A stretch of 64,000 nt of DNA, taken from assembly GCF_019392245.1 (NCBI RefSeq), contig NZ_JAHXRL010000009.1, positions 87,031 through 151,030 on the forward strand. The letters run 5' to 3'. The notes beneath the pieces were generated by a model. The model saw nothing but the letters and a program-made list of their open reading frames with translations, made no database searches and was not told the DNA's origin. Shown one piece after another: positions 24,562 through 33,853 of the stretch (position 1 is the first letter of the stretch; every line of letters starts with the position of its first letter). This DNA comes from Sulfitobacter sp. CW3 (GTDB lineage: Bacteria; Pseudomonadota; Alphaproteobacteria; Rhodobacterales; Rhodobacteraceae). The translations under genes and the position numbers were made by a program.

Positions 24562-25365
24562 CTATTTCCCCGAATATGTCGGCTGACGCTTTTCCAGGAA
24601 AGCCGACAGTGCTTCGTGATGGTCACCGGTTTGGTGCATGAGTGCCTGATAGGCGGCAGCGGTGTTCAGAAAATCAGGCAGATCCATGCGCTCGGCATTA
24701 CGCAACAACCTTTTGGCGGTGCGCACCGTGCGCGGCGGCTTGGCGGCAATGACGGCGGCTTTTGCGCGCGCCCTGGCCATCAGATCGTTGTGGGGCACAA
24801 CCTCTAGCACCATATCAAGGTCCAGCGCTTCGGCCGCGTCTATCATCCGCGCCGAAAACGTCAGTTCGGCTGCCATCTGATAGCCCAGCCGACGGATCAG
24901 AAACCAACTGCCCGCATCGCCGGGGATAATCCCCAGGTTGAGGAAGACTTCACCGAACTTTGCCTTCTCCGAGGCGATCCGCATGTCGCACATCATGGTC
25001 AGGTCACACCCGGCACCGACCGCCGCGCCGTTCACAGCAGCGATTGTCGGAACATCCAGATTATAAAGCGCGATCAGGATACGCTGAATTCCATTGATAT
25101 AGCTCTCCGCGACGTCAAGAGGCGGTAGACCAAATTGATCGGTTTTGTTGTGCATGGCCTTAATGTCGCCACCGGCGCAAAAGGCGGACCCCGCCCCGGT
25201 CAGGACCATCACGCTGACATCCGGGTTGCGCTGCACCTGATCAAAGACGTCCAGCATAGCCTCGATCATGTTATTGCCGGTGATCGGGTTGCGCCGGTCG
25301 GGGTCGTTCAGGGTGACCGTTGCAATACGGTCTTTAATGTCTAGCAGGACGATCGGATCGGTCAT
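24562..25365 (-). CDS. Enoyl-CoA hydratase/isomerase (crotonase family)
   Basis: It hydrates or isomerises 2-enoyl-CoA intermediates. The 267-residue protein has both oxyanion-hole regions (SAFCAGGDIKA, 60-70; GAAVGAGCDL, 113-122) and both candidate catalytic glutamates, Glu139 in FGEVFLNLG and Glu167 in MAAELTFSA, so true hydratase activity is likely. Asp150 in PGDAGSW is also present. It follows the SDR in the leftward operon with the two IVD-like dehydrogenases, an order that fits one round of oxidation and hydration of a branched acyl-CoA. Confidence 0.9.
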   Translation of the reverse strand: MTDPIVLLDIKDRIATVTLNDPDRRNPITGNNMIEAMLDVFDQVQRNPDVSVMVLTGAGSAFCAGGDIKAMHNKTDQFGLPPLDVAESYINGIQRILIALYNLDVPTIAAVNGAAVGAGCDLTMMCDMRIASEKAKFGEVFLNLGIIPGDAGSWFLIRRLGYQMAAELTFSARMIDAAEALDLDMVLEVVPHNDLMARARAKAAVIAAKPPRTVRTAKRLLRNAERMDLPDFLNTAAAYQALMHQTGDHHEALSAFLEKRQPTYSGK

Positions 25366-25396
25366 CTGCGTTCCTTTTCAGTGTGGGGTGGGGCAG

Positions 25397-26248
25397 TTAT
25401 TCTTTGCCGTCGCCGCGTTTTCTTTGTTCAAACAGTTCAGGGTTGATCATATCGCGGGCGTCGTGGCCCAGGTGAAGCGTTTCACCGCCATCGACGTAAA
25501 CATCCTCGCCAGTGATGAAGCCACCCAACCTGGAGGCAAGATAGATGATCATGCCCGATATATCTTCGGCTGTGCCCATCCTGTTCAGGACCGAGCGGTT
25601 CAGCATTTGCCACTGCTCGGACGTAATCGGATAGCGGCCAAGGGCGTCGGTCTTGATTGTGCCGGGAGCGACACAGTTCAGCCGGATGCCATATTCGCCC
25701 CATTCGGCCGCCAGCGTTTTCATCATGCCGGTGACACCGGCACGCGCCGCAACGGTGTGGGTAAATCCGGTTAGTGCCGTGCGTGCGGAAATCGCTGTGA
25801 CGAACACCACCGACCCGCCGCGTTCAAACATGAAATGATCGGCCGCCGCACGCGTCATCTGCCACGAACCGATGAGGTTGTTGCGGATCACCGCCTCGAA
25901 CCCTTTGTTGGTAATGTCACGTGCTGCGGCGATATATTGGCCGCCCGCATTGTTGACCAGCACGTCCAGCTGTCCGTAGTGGTCCTTGATCTTCAGCATG
26001 GCGGCTTCGATGGTGTCCTCGTCGCGGGTGTCGCCGGGCACGACAAAGGCGTCGCCGCCACGCGCGCGGATCATTTTGGCGGTTTCTTCCAATGGTTCCG
26101 ACCGGCGTGCGAACAGGGCCAGTCGCGCCCCGCAACCGGCCATTTCCAGCGCGGTTGCCCGCCCCATGCCAGAGCCCGATCCGGTGACAAGCGCCACCTG
26201 ACCGGCCATCAGGTCGGGCGCATAACGTGGGTGTGTCTGTGAAATCAT
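25397..26248 (-). CDS. SDR oxidoreductase with altered active site (TxxxR instead of YxxxK)
   Basis: This short-chain dehydrogenase/reductase acts on a CoA ester, judging by context. The NAD(P) motif TGSGSGMG (22-29) and NNAG (99-102) are intact. At the catalytic position the protein reads TVAARAG (165-171), so the usual Tyr and Lys are Thr165 and Arg169. 2,4-dienoyl-CoA reductases of the peroxisomal type also depart from the Tyr-Lys pair, so reduction of a dienoyl-CoA is a good guess. A second SDR with the same change lies at 35595-36458. It ends in a charged tail (FEQRKRGDGKE). Confidence 0.85.
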   Translation of the reverse strand: MISQTHPRYAPDLMAGQVALVTGSGSGMGRATALEMAGCGARLALFARRSEPLEETAKMIRARGGDAFVVPGDTRDEDTIEAAMLKIKDHYGQLDVLVNNAGGQYIAAARDITNKGFEAVIRNNLIGSWQMTRAAADHFMFERGGSVVFVTAISARTALTGFTHTVAARAGVTGMMKTLAAEWGEYGIRLNCVAPGTIKTDALGRYPITSEQWQMLNRSVLNRMGTAEDISGMIIYLASRLGGFITGEDVYVDGGETLHLGHDARDMINPELFEQRKRGDGKE

Positions 26249-26260
26249 GTTGCTAGCCCG

Positions 26261-27454
26261 TCAGTTTTTCAGAAGTTCGCCAGAGATGATCAGCTTGCGC
26301 ACTTCCTGCGTGCCTGCACCGACCTCGAGAACCCGGCCAGTGCGGTAGAGCCGGTTCACCTCGGTGTCGCGCATATAGCCCGCGCCACCGTGAATTTGCA
26401 CCGCCCTGTCCAGCACAAACGATGTCGCCGCAGCGGCTTTAAAAACCGCAGCGGCGGTCAATTTGTGAATCTCGCCGCGCCCACCTGCGCCCTCTTCGAG
26501 ACCCTCGCACATTGCCGCAGTACGAAAGGACAGCGTCCGGGCGACCTCTATTTCTGTGTACATGTCGGCCAACATCCCCTGAACCATCTGGAAACTGGCG
26601 ATTGGCTTTCCAAATTGCTGCCGCGTCTTGGCATAGTCGATGGATATCTCCAGAGCGCGACGGGCGATACCCATTGCGTTAAAACAGACAATTGCGCGCT
26701 CTAGATCAAGCCCGCTCATGGTGATGGCAACGCCTGTATCGGGCAGGCCCACCATATTTTCCACGGGGACACGGCACTCATCAAAAACCAACTCGCCGGT
26801 AGGCGAGCCGCGAAAGCCCATTTTGTTCAGCTTTTGAGCGACGTTGAAGCCGGGTGTCCCCGCTTCAACGATGAACGCAGAAATCCCCTTGGCACCTTTT
26901 TCTGGCGAGGTTTTGGCGTAAACAAGAACGATGTCTGCGATCGGACCGTTGGTGATATAGATTTTGGTGCCGTTCAGGACGTAGTCGCCGCCATCCTTGC
27001 GGGCGGTGGTGCGCATCGAGCCTAGGGCGTCCGACCCGGCACCCGGTTCGGTCAGCCCCAATGCACCAATCAGTTTGCCTTCACATAGCCCCGGCAAGAA
27101 TTTGCGCCGCAGTTCATCATTGGCGTTACGATAAATGTTGTTGACGCACAGATTGTCATGCGCGACCTGGCTAAGGCCGATCGCGGCGTTTGCACGAGAC
27201 AGCTCTTCGGTGATGACACAAGCCGATGTAAAATCGAGCCCGGCACCGCCGTATTCGGGCGAAACATTTAAGCCAAGATACCCCATCTCCCCCAGCTTCG
27301 GGAAAACCGATGCGGGCAGGTCGTCAGTGTCATCCATTTCTGCGTTCAGGTGGTGGAATTCAGACTGGAAAAATCGGTGGGCCTGATCAGCAAGGGCCTG
27401 TTGGTCGGTGGTGACAAAGTGGCTGGGTGCGTTGTTGCGCAGATGCGTGGTCAT
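26261..27454 (-). CDS. Acyl-CoA dehydrogenase, isovaleryl-CoA-dehydrogenase type (1)
   Basis: This FAD enzyme introduces the 2,3-double bond into a branched acyl-CoA and passes electrons to Etf. ATG 27454 follows the upstream dehydrogenase by 10 bases; the longer reading would overlap it. In the 397-residue protein the catalytic base is in the IVD position (Glu in SGLDLERAIV), and the MCAD-type Glu is replaced by Gly in EVGAGTQEVRK, as in IVD. GLTEPGAGSDALGSM and GTKIYITNGP are FAD/substrate motifs. It is a close paralogue of the next gene, so the pair may serve two chain lengths. Confidence 0.92.
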   Translation of the reverse strand: MTTHLRNNAPSHFVTTDQQALADQAHRFFQSEFHHLNAEMDDTDDLPASVFPKLGEMGYLGLNVSPEYGGAGLDFTSACVITEELSRANAAIGLSQVAHDNLCVNNIYRNANDELRRKFLPGLCEGKLIGALGLTEPGAGSDALGSMRTTARKDGGDYVLNGTKIYITNGPIADIVLVYAKTSPEKGAKGISAFIVEAGTPGFNVAQKLNKMGFRGSPTGELVFDECRVPVENMVGLPDTGVAITMSGLDLERAIVCFNAMGIARRALEISIDYAKTRQQFGKPIASFQMVQGMLADMYTEIEVARTLSFRTAAMCEGLEEGAGGRGEIHKLTAAAVFKAAAATSFVLDRAVQIHGGAGYMRDTEVNRLYRTGRVLEVGAGTQEVRKLIISGELLKN

Positions 27455-27464
27455 GTTCTTGCTC

Positions 27465-28679
27465 CTATCCGCGCAAAAGTTCTTCGGCGATGATGATCTT
27501 ACGCACCTCGCTCGTGCCGGCACCGATCTCCAACAGCTTGTTGGCGCGGTACAGGCGGTTGATCTCAGTGTCTTGCATATAGCCGGACCCACCATGGATG
27601 TGGCAGGCTGCTGTGACAGACCGGTTGAAGGCTTCGGCGGCATAAAGGCAGGCAGCGGCAGTCAGCTTGTGAATTTCACCGCGCCCGCCCGCGCCTCTTG
27701 GCAAGCCAACACAGGCGGCCAGCGCGCGATAGCTCATGGCGCGCGCGCTTTCGACATCGACATAAATTTCGGCCAGTTTGGACTGCATCATCTGGAACTG
27801 TGAAATTGGCTTGCCGAACTGCTCACGCAGCTGCGAGTATTCCAGTGCCAGTTCCAATGCCCGTTCGGCCATACCCACGCACATTGACGCAACCATGGCG
27901 CGCTCTAGGTCCAGCCCACTCATTACCACTGAAACGCCAGTGTTTTCCGCCCCGATCATATTACCGGCGGGCACGCGGCAATCCTGGAAAACAAGCTCGC
28001 CAGTGGGAGAGCCGCGAAAGCCCATTTTGTCGAGTTTCTGCGCCACCGTGAAGCCGGGTGTAGCCGTTTCGACAATAAAGGCGGAAATGCCCTTGGCACC
28101 TTTGGATTTGTCGGTCTTGGCATAAACGAGGACGATATCTGCGATCGGTCCATTGGTGATATAGATTTTGGTGCCGTTCAGCACATAGTCGTCGCCGTCG
28201 CGCACCGCAGTCGTCGCCATAGACCCCAGTGCGTCCGACCCGGCACCCGGCTCTGTCAGTCCAAGCGCTCCGACCAGTGTGCCGTTGCACAGGCCGGGAA
28301 CGTATTGTTCGATCTGGCCTTGCGACCCGTTGCGCAGAAGGTTGTTCAGACACAGATTGTCATGCGCCCCGTGTGACAGACCCACGGCCGGGTTCCATTT
28401 CGACAAGATTTCCGACACCAGGGCCTGAGTGAACTCATCCTGGCCGCTGCCGCCGAGTTCAACCGGTGCCGTAATCCCCAGCAGGCCCAGCTCTCCCATT
28501 TTTGAAAATAGATCTTCTGGCCACCATTCCTCGGCATCCATCTTTTCCTGTAACGGATGCAGGATTTCACGCGCCACACGATCGACATGGTCGATGATGG
28601 CGCGCTGTTCGTCGTTCAGGGCGTAATTGGCTTTGATCGCGGCGATATCTTTAATCGACGGTCCAGTGTGAGCGTTCAT
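27465..28679 (-). CDS. Acyl-CoA dehydrogenase, isovaleryl-CoA-dehydrogenase type (2)
   Basis: This is the first gene of the leftward operon and a paralogue of the one downstream. ATG 28679 is chosen because GGAAGGA precedes it; an in-frame ATG at 28718 would run into the operator. The 404-residue protein keeps the IVD base (Glu in SGLDLERAMV) and the IVD signature EIGAGTSEVRK in place of YEGT. FAD/substrate motifs GLTEPGAGSDALGSM and GTKIYITNGP are present. An operator palindrome lies 46 bases upstream. Confidence 0.92.
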   Translation of the reverse strand: MNAHTGPSIKDIAAIKANYALNDEQRAIIDHVDRVAREILHPLQEKMDAEEWWPEDLFSKMGELGLLGITAPVELGGSGQDEFTQALVSEILSKWNPAVGLSHGAHDNLCLNNLLRNGSQGQIEQYVPGLCNGTLVGALGLTEPGAGSDALGSMATTAVRDGDDYVLNGTKIYITNGPIADIVLVYAKTDKSKGAKGISAFIVETATPGFTVAQKLDKMGFRGSPTGELVFQDCRVPAGNMIGAENTGVSVVMSGLDLERAMVASMCVGMAERALELALEYSQLREQFGKPISQFQMMQSKLAEIYVDVESARAMSYRALAACVGLPRGAGGRGEIHKLTAAACLYAAEAFNRSVTAACHIHGGSGYMQDTEINRLYRANKLLEIGAGTSEVRKIIIAEELLRG

Positions 28680-28724
28680 TTTCGTCCTTCCGGAGTGGAC
28701 CCGTTGTCTGGCCATCAAGGAAAA

Positions 28725-28740
28725 TCAAACATATGTTAGA
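28725..28740. promoter_or_regulatory. TetR-type operator, site 1 (imperfect)
   Basis: TCAAACATATGTTAGA matches the shared palindrome TCTAACAnnTGTTAGA with one arm base changed (6 of 7 bases pair). It lies 46 bases before the dehydrogenase start at 28679 and just after a terminator for the upstream ligase gene, the expected place for a promoter-blocking repressor. Confidence 0.75.
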
Positions 28741-28783
28741 AAAAAGATCAAGGGCCGACGTTACGCCAAGCCGCAACGTCGGC
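28741..28783 (-). terminator. Rho-independent terminator of the leftward acyl-CoA synthetase gene
   Basis: The arms GCCGACGTT (28754-28762) and AACGTCGGC (28775-28783) form a perfect 9-base stem with a 12-base loop. In the leftward transcript the stem is followed by CCCTTGATCTTTTT, so the T-run is slightly delayed. It lies 39 bases past the stop of the ligase gene (28822) and separates it from the next operon. Confidence 0.75.
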
Positions 28784-28821
28784 AGAGTATCTTTGCCAAT
28801 GTTGAAGCTTTCATGAACGAT

Positions 28822-30426
28822 CTACGTTTCCGGTCGGGTTAGCTCTTGCAATTCGATTGCCCCTGGATCGGCGCGTAATGACGATTCCAGAACGTGCCGC
28901 TGGATTTTACCGCTGGTTGACCTTGGAAAATCCTCAAAGGCAATAAAGTGAATTTCGCGGGGTAACTTGTAGGTCGCGAGCGAGGCGCGGCAGGCGGCCA
29001 TTAGCGTGTCCTGGGTTGCAGTGTCGCCAGAGCGTGAGACAAAAGCCACCGGCGCTTCGCCCCAGCGATCGTCAGGCACCCGGACTACGGCTGCGTCGGT
29101 GACGTTGGGATCGGCCATCAGCACGCGTTCGATCTCGGCGGGGTAGACGTTTTCGCCGCCGGTCTTGATGAGATATTTCGCCCGGTCAGCGAAACCCAGT
29201 GTTCCGTCTGCATTGCGTCGGAACACGTCGCCCAAGTGGAACCAACCATCGCGAAACGCCTCGGTATTGGTGGCGTCTGCATTCCAATAGCCGGAAAACA
29301 ACGTCGGCCCGCGCATCAACAGCTCTCCGGGGGTGCCGACAGGCACGTCCTGGTCGGTTTCGTCAACCAGACGTATTTCACAAAATGCGCTAATTTGCTT
29401 GGACAGGATTTGAGGCGTTACGCCAATCGGGATTGTAGAGCGCGTGGCGGGTGGCAACCCGGTTTCGGTAGAGCCAAAACTGTTCAGATAAGGCGCATTC
29501 AATAACGTGGTAATCTCGGAGATCTGATGCGGCGGAACTAGATCTGCCATGGCACCGCAGACTCGAATACCTATGGGTGTAATTCCTTTTTCTTTAAAAT
29601 GGGCGATGAATGATTCGATCATGCCGGGGATCAGAACCAGCCAGCCAATGCGATGCGTTTCAATGGACCTGCATATAGCTTCCGGATCATAGCCGTCGAT
29701 CATAACTACGGTGCCACCGCGCAAAAGCGTGGACAGAGCGTGATCGGTCGAGGCCATATGAAACATTGGAGCCCAAGCGACAAATGCGTCCGTTGGGGCA
29801 AGGCCTAGTTCGGCGGCAAAGACTGACGCGCGGGCAATCATCGCTCGATGGCTTAGGACTGCCCCCTTGGGCAGGCCAGTGGTGCCGCTGGTATACAGAA
29901 TGACCAGCCCGTTTTCGGGGTCTTGTGTGACCGGGGTGAAATGGGGGGCCTGCGTCAGGGCGTCCTCGTATTCGCGGCCCAAGGTCAGTGTCGGGATATT
30001 CGGGGTCTGGTCGAGCAATTCCTGCAGATCGAGTTCGGTAATAATCAGGCGCGGGGAAACCAGAGTTACGCAATGGCGCAATTCCGCGGCCAGAAGCCGC
30101 CAGTTCAGGCAAGCGACGATCAAGCCCGTGGCGGCGGCGGCCAGTTGGACCTCGACATATTCGCGTCGGTTGCGTGACAATACTGCGATTCGCTCTCCGG
30201 TGTTCAGGCCGAGTCCCGCGAAGTGCCCGGCCAGCTGGTCGACACGACAAAGCAAAGCGGCATAAGTCGTCCGTTCGTCAGAGTCCTCGATTGCGATGGC
30301 ATCTGGTAAAGCTGACCCACGATTGCGGAAAAGCTGGTAAACATCCGTCCGTGATGCGCTTTGAGGTGCATGCCCGAGGGACGCTACGGTGCCGCTGCTC
30401 AACTGGTTCAGAGGGGCCTTGCACAT
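28822..30426 (-). CDS. Acyl-CoA synthetase (AMP-forming), single-gene unit
   Basis: It activates a carboxylic acid to its CoA thioester through an acyl-adenylate. The 534-residue protein has the P-loop YTSGTTGLPKGAV (178-190), the adenine motif FGSTETG, the hinge region FADRAKYLIKTGGENVYPAE and the C-terminal catalytic lysine in RSTSGKIQRH. GGAGAA precedes ATG 30426. It is transcribed alone, divergent from the SCPx thiolase operon, with one operator palindrome in the shared promoter. The substrate is unknown; a medium or branched carboxylate is likely from context. Confidence 0.92.
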   Translation of the reverse strand: MCKAPLNQLSSGTVASLGHAPQSASRTDVYQLFRNRGSALPDAIAIEDSDERTTYAALLCRVDQLAGHFAGLGLNTGERIAVLSRNRREYVEVQLAAAATGLIVACLNWRLLAAELRHCVTLVSPRLIITELDLQELLDQTPNIPTLTLGREYEDALTQAPHFTPVTQDPENGLVILYTSGTTGLPKGAVLSHRAMIARASVFAAELGLAPTDAFVAWAPMFHMASTDHALSTLLRGGTVVMIDGYDPEAICRSIETHRIGWLVLIPGMIESFIAHFKEKGITPIGIRVCGAMADLVPPHQISEITTLLNAPYLNSFGSTETGLPPATRSTIPIGVTPQILSKQISAFCEIRLVDETDQDVPVGTPGELLMRGPTLFSGYWNADATNTEAFRDGWFHLGDVFRRNADGTLGFADRAKYLIKTGGENVYPAEIERVLMADPNVTDAAVVRVPDDRWGEAPVAFVSRSGDTATQDTLMAACRASLATYKLPREIHFIAFEDFPRSTSGKIQRHVLESSLRADPGAIELQELTRPET

Positions 30427-30452
30427 AGCTTTTCTCCACCTATTGTAATTAT

Positions 30453-30468
30453 TCTAACATGTGTTAGA
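30453..30468. promoter_or_regulatory. TetR-type operator, site 2 (perfect, divergent promoter)
   Basis: TCTAACATGTGTTAGA has perfect 7-base arms around a 2-base centre. It lies 27 bases before the ligase start (30426) and 65 bases before the thiolase start (30533), so one bound regulator could control both directions. Confidence 0.85.
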
Positions 30469-30532
30469 TAAATTCCAATACCGTTTCCGTCCTATACGTA
30501 CGAGAAACTGATTTTGATCAGGGGAGGCTTCA

Positions 30533-31717
30533 ATGTCCACCAAGGCTTATGTAACCGGGGTCGGAATGGTCCCCTTTCAGAAACCCGGCGCGTCGGAAAG
30601 CTATGACGTGATGGCGGCAAAGGCCACCCGCAGCGCGCTGCAGGATGCCGGATTGTCCTACGACCTGATCCAGCAGGCCTATGTCGGCTATGTTTATGGT
30701 GACAGCACCTGCGGTCAGCGGGCCTTGTATCAAGTGGGCATGACCGGCATTCCGATTCTGAACGTCAACAACAACTGCTCCACAGGGTCATCAGCGCTTT
30801 TTCTGGCGCGTCAGGCCGTTGAAAGTGGGGCGGTCGAGTGCGTCCTGGCCTTAGGATTTGAGCAGATGAAGCCTGGCGCGATCGGGTCGGTGTTCGAGGA
30901 TCGGGTAAGCCCATTCCAATCGTTTGACGACGAAACCGACGATCTGGTTGGCAGTCCTGAGATCCCGCTGGCGCTGCGGTATTTCGGCGGTGCCGGCAAG
31001 GCGCATATGGACGAGTTTGGCACCACCCTGGAAACATTCGCCAAGATCCGCGCCAAGTCTAGTCGGCACGCCTCAAAAAACCCGGTCGCCCTGTTTCGCA
31101 CTGAGGTAACCGCCGAAGAGGTTCTGGCCGCCAAAGTGGTTTGGCCCGGTGTCATGACTCGGTTGATGGCTTGCCCGCCGACCTGCGGCGCGGCGGCGGC
31201 AATTATCTGTTCAAAGGCGTTTGCCGACAAACACGGGCTGGATTCCTCTGTCCGGATTGCGGCACAGGCGATGACCACCGACGGGCCGGAAACCTTCAAT
31301 GCCCACGATATGCGCGAAGTTGTTGGCACCAGCATGGCTAAAAAGGCCGCCAATCAGGTCTATGAGGCCGCAGGCATCGGCCCCGAAGACATCAACGTCG
31401 TCGAGCTGCATGACTGTTTTGCCCATAATGAGTTGATCACCTACGAGGCGCTTGGCCTTTGCGGTCGTGGCGAGGCCGGAAAGTTCGTTGATGATGGCGA
31501 CAATACCTATGGCGGCAAATATGTAACCAATCCGTCGGGCGGACTTTTGTCTAAAGGGCACCCGTTGGGGGCCACGGGTCTCGCGCAATGCACCGAGCTG
31601 GTGCAGCAATTGCGCGGCACGGCCGATGCCCGGCAGGTTTCGGGGGCGCGGCTGGCGCTTCAACATAATCTGGGCCTAGGGGGCGCTTGTGTCGTGACGC
31701 TGTACGAGGCGGTATGA
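30533..31717 (+). CDS. SCPx-type thiolase (lipid-transfer-protein family)
   Basis: SCPx-type thiolases cleave 3-oxoacyl-CoA, including alpha-methyl-branched chains, releasing acetyl- or propionyl-CoA. The 394-residue protein keeps the nucleophile Cys82 (NNNCSTGSSA), His293 in ELHDCFAHNE and His343 in LSKGHPLGATG, so it should be a true thiolase. It has no fused sterol-carrier domain. It heads the operon thiolase, SDR, CaiB, acyl-CoA dehydrogenase, MaoC, which is a complete branched-chain beta-oxidation set. Strand and spacing place it under operator site 2. Confidence 0.92.
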   Translation: MSTKAYVTGVGMVPFQKPGASESYDVMAAKATRSALQDAGLSYDLIQQAYVGYVYGDSTCGQRALYQVGMTGIPILNVNNNCSTGSSALFLARQAVESGAVECVLALGFEQMKPGAIGSVFEDRVSPFQSFDDETDDLVGSPEIPLALRYFGGAGKAHMDEFGTTLETFAKIRAKSSRHASKNPVALFRTEVTAEEVLAAKVVWPGVMTRLMACPPTCGAAAAIICSKAFADKHGLDSSVRIAAQAMTTDGPETFNAHDMREVVGTSMAKKAANQVYEAAGIGPEDINVVELHDCFAHNELITYEALGLCGRGEAGKFVDDGDNTYGGKYVTNPSGGLLSKGHPLGATGLAQCTELVQQLRGTADARQVSGARLALQHNLGLGGACVVTLYEAV

Positions 31718-31760
31718 GGGCGGCGCATTTGCACGGACGCTGTGGTTGGGGAGGATAGAC

Positions 31761-32591
31761 ATGACAGCTAGGCTTGACGGGCGCGTCGCGCTGGTATCCG
31801 GATCTGGACGCGGCATTGGCCGCGAGATCGCTTTGAAATTGGCCTCCGAAGGTGCGCGGATCGTGGTCAACGATCTGGATGCGCATCCGGCGGCGCAAAC
31901 CGCTGAAATGATCCGTGACATGGGCGGTGAGGCCGCGGTCTGCGCCGGGTCGGTGACCGAAGATGGCTTTGCCCAACGGTTCGTTGATACCGGCGTTAAT
32001 GCCTTCGGCGGGCTGGACATAATCGTTAACAACGCGGGCTATACTTGGGACAGCGTAGTCCAGAAAATGACGGATGAGCAATGGCATGCCATCATAGATG
32101 TTCATCTGACAGCACCCTTTCAGATCCTTAGAGCCGCCGCGCCAGTGTTCCGCGACAAGGCCCGCGCCGAAGCTGAAGCGGGGCAGGAAGTGTTTCGCAA
32201 GGTTGTGAATATTTCGTCCATCGCCGGAACCGGCGGCAACGCGGGGCAGATCAACTATTCTGCTGCCAAGGCCGGCATCATCGGACTGACCAGAACGATG
32301 GCAAAAGAGTGGGGCCGATACAAGGTCAACGTCAATGCCGTGGCCTTTGGCCCGATCCGCACGCGCCTGACCGAAGGCAGCGCCAAGGGGGACAGCACGA
32401 TCAAGGTTGAAGGCAAGGACATCCGCGTCGGTGTCAGCCCCGATCTGTTAAGCCAGATGGAAACGTCTATTCCACTGGGCCGTGTCGGCACACCCGAGGA
32501 AGCCGCAGGGGCTGTCTATCTGTTTTGTGCGCCGGAATCGAACTTCATTTCCGGGCAATATGTGATCTGCGGCGGGGGTTTTGTAATCTAA
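31761..32591 (+). CDS. SDR 3-hydroxyacyl-CoA dehydrogenase-like (FabG/HSD17B4 type)
   Basis: It probably oxidises a 3-hydroxyacyl-CoA to the 3-oxo form for the thiolase upstream. The 276-residue SDR has the nucleotide motif SGSGRGIG (13-20), NNAG (90-93) and an intact catalytic set Ser153, Tyr166 and Lys170 (INYSAAKAG). ATG 31761 follows GGGGAGG; the in-frame TTG at 31746 lies within that SD sequence. A short extra loop (about residues 131-146, KARAEAEAGQEVF) is like that of actinobacterial and proteobacterial steroid/branched-acid SDRs. Confidence 0.9.
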   Translation: MTARLDGRVALVSGSGRGIGREIALKLASEGARIVVNDLDAHPAAQTAEMIRDMGGEAAVCAGSVTEDGFAQRFVDTGVNAFGGLDIIVNNAGYTWDSVVQKMTDEQWHAIIDVHLTAPFQILRAAAPVFRDKARAEAEAGQEVFRKVVNISSIAGTGGNAGQINYSAAKAGIIGLTRTMAKEWGRYKVNVNAVAFGPIRTRLTEGSAKGDSTIKVEGKDIRVGVSPDLLSQMETSIPLGRVGTPEEAAGAVYLFCAPESNFISGQYVICGGGFVI

Positions 32592-32629
32592 ATAGCCGCC
32601 GCTGTTGAATGACCAAGGAGAGTGTGTGC

Positions 32630-33853
32630 GTGTCACAAGGACCGTTGAAAAACATTAGTATCATCGAACTTGGTCATGTGATCGCTGGACCGCTGGCGGC
32701 GACTTTGTTGGCCGATTTCGGTGCCGAGGTGATCAAGGTCGAAAACCCGCGCGGCGGTGACATGATGCGCGATCTCGGCCCCAAGGCGCAGGATGACGGG
32801 CTAGGTGTGTGGTGGAAAACACTGGCGCGCAACAAACGCATTTTGGCGCTTAACTGGAAGACCCCTGAAGGACGCGCAATTCTGCGCCGCATGGTCGAAG
32901 CCAGTGATGTTTTAGTTGAGAATTTCCGGCCCGGCGTGCTGGAACGCGCTGATATCGGACCCGACGTGTTGCACAGATGGAACCCGGATTTGATCATCCT
33001 GCGTATTTCGGGCTATGGGCAGGAAGGCCCGATGAAAAAGACGCCGGCCTTTGGTCGCGCAGCCGAAGCCATGAGCGGATTGTCACATCTGACGGGATAC
33101 CCCAACGGGCCGCCGATGCATCCAGGGTTTCCGGCGGCGGATTCAACCACCGGGCTGATGGGCGCACTGGGTGTCATGCTGGCGCTGCACGCGCGTGGCA
33201 ATGGAACCGCAAAAGGGCAGGTCATCGACCTCGCGGTGTTCGAGGGGCTGTTGCGGCTGATCGACTATCACGTGCCTGCGCTGACAGGCGCGGCCGTGTC
33301 GCCGCTGCGCAACGGTCTTCGCCAACCGATGGACTTTGCCCCCGGCGGTATGTTCCGCACCAGCGACGGTGTCTGGGTCACGGTATCCGCAGGCGGGGCA
33401 GAAACCGCTCGGCGTCTGTTGCGCACGGCGGCCGGGGATGCATTTGCCGACAATCCGCGCTTTGCCACAATGGCCGGGATCAGCGCCAATATGGCCGAGG
33501 TTTTTGACGCGCTTCAGAAGTTCATTGGGGCGCGTGATTTTGACACTGTGCAGGCCGAGTTTACAAAAAACGACGCGGTTGCTGCGAGGGTTTTGAGCGT
33601 CGAGGATATCGTGAACCATCCGCAGATCGCCCATCGCGGCGACATCGTGGATGTAGCGGGAGAACAGACACGGGTGGTCGGCGCGGTGCCGCACCTGTCA
33701 GACACGCCGGGAAGCGTACGCTGGCTTGGCCGGGCCGAGGCCGCCGACAGCCACGCAGTGTTACGCGATCTGGGTTTGAACGAACAAGAAATCGCGGCGC
33801 TGGCCTCGTCAGGGGTGGTGGGCATGCCGCAAGAATCCGAGGAAAAAGCATGA
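32630..33853 (+). CDS. Family III CoA transferase/racemase (CaiB/BaiF), operon 2
   Basis: Family III enzymes either transfer CoA between acids or, like AMACR, racemise 2-methylacyl-CoA. The 407-residue protein has the catalytic aspartate Asp171 in FPAADSTTGLMG and the N-terminal IELGHVIAGPLAATLLADFG. GTG 32630 is preferred because AAGGAG lies 9 bases upstream; ATG 32609 overlaps that SD sequence and adds 7 residues. With an SCPx thiolase, MaoC protein and SDR in one operon, an AMACR-like racemase is an attractive role, but sequence alone cannot separate it from a transferase. It overlaps the next gene as ATGA. Confidence 0.88.
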   Translation: MSQGPLKNISIIELGHVIAGPLAATLLADFGAEVIKVENPRGGDMMRDLGPKAQDDGLGVWWKTLARNKRILALNWKTPEGRAILRRMVEASDVLVENFRPGVLERADIGPDVLHRWNPDLIILRISGYGQEGPMKKTPAFGRAAEAMSGLSHLTGYPNGPPMHPGFPAADSTTGLMGALGVMLALHARGNGTAKGQVIDLAVFEGLLRLIDYHVPALTGAAVSPLRNGLRQPMDFAPGGMFRTSDGVWVTVSAGGAETARRLLRTAAGDAFADNPRFATMAGISANMAEVFDALQKFIGARDFDTVQAEFTKNDAVAARVLSVEDIVNHPQIAHRGDIVDVAGEQTRVVGAVPHLSDTPGSVRWLGRAEAADSHAVLRDLGLNEQEIAALASSGVVGMPQESEEKA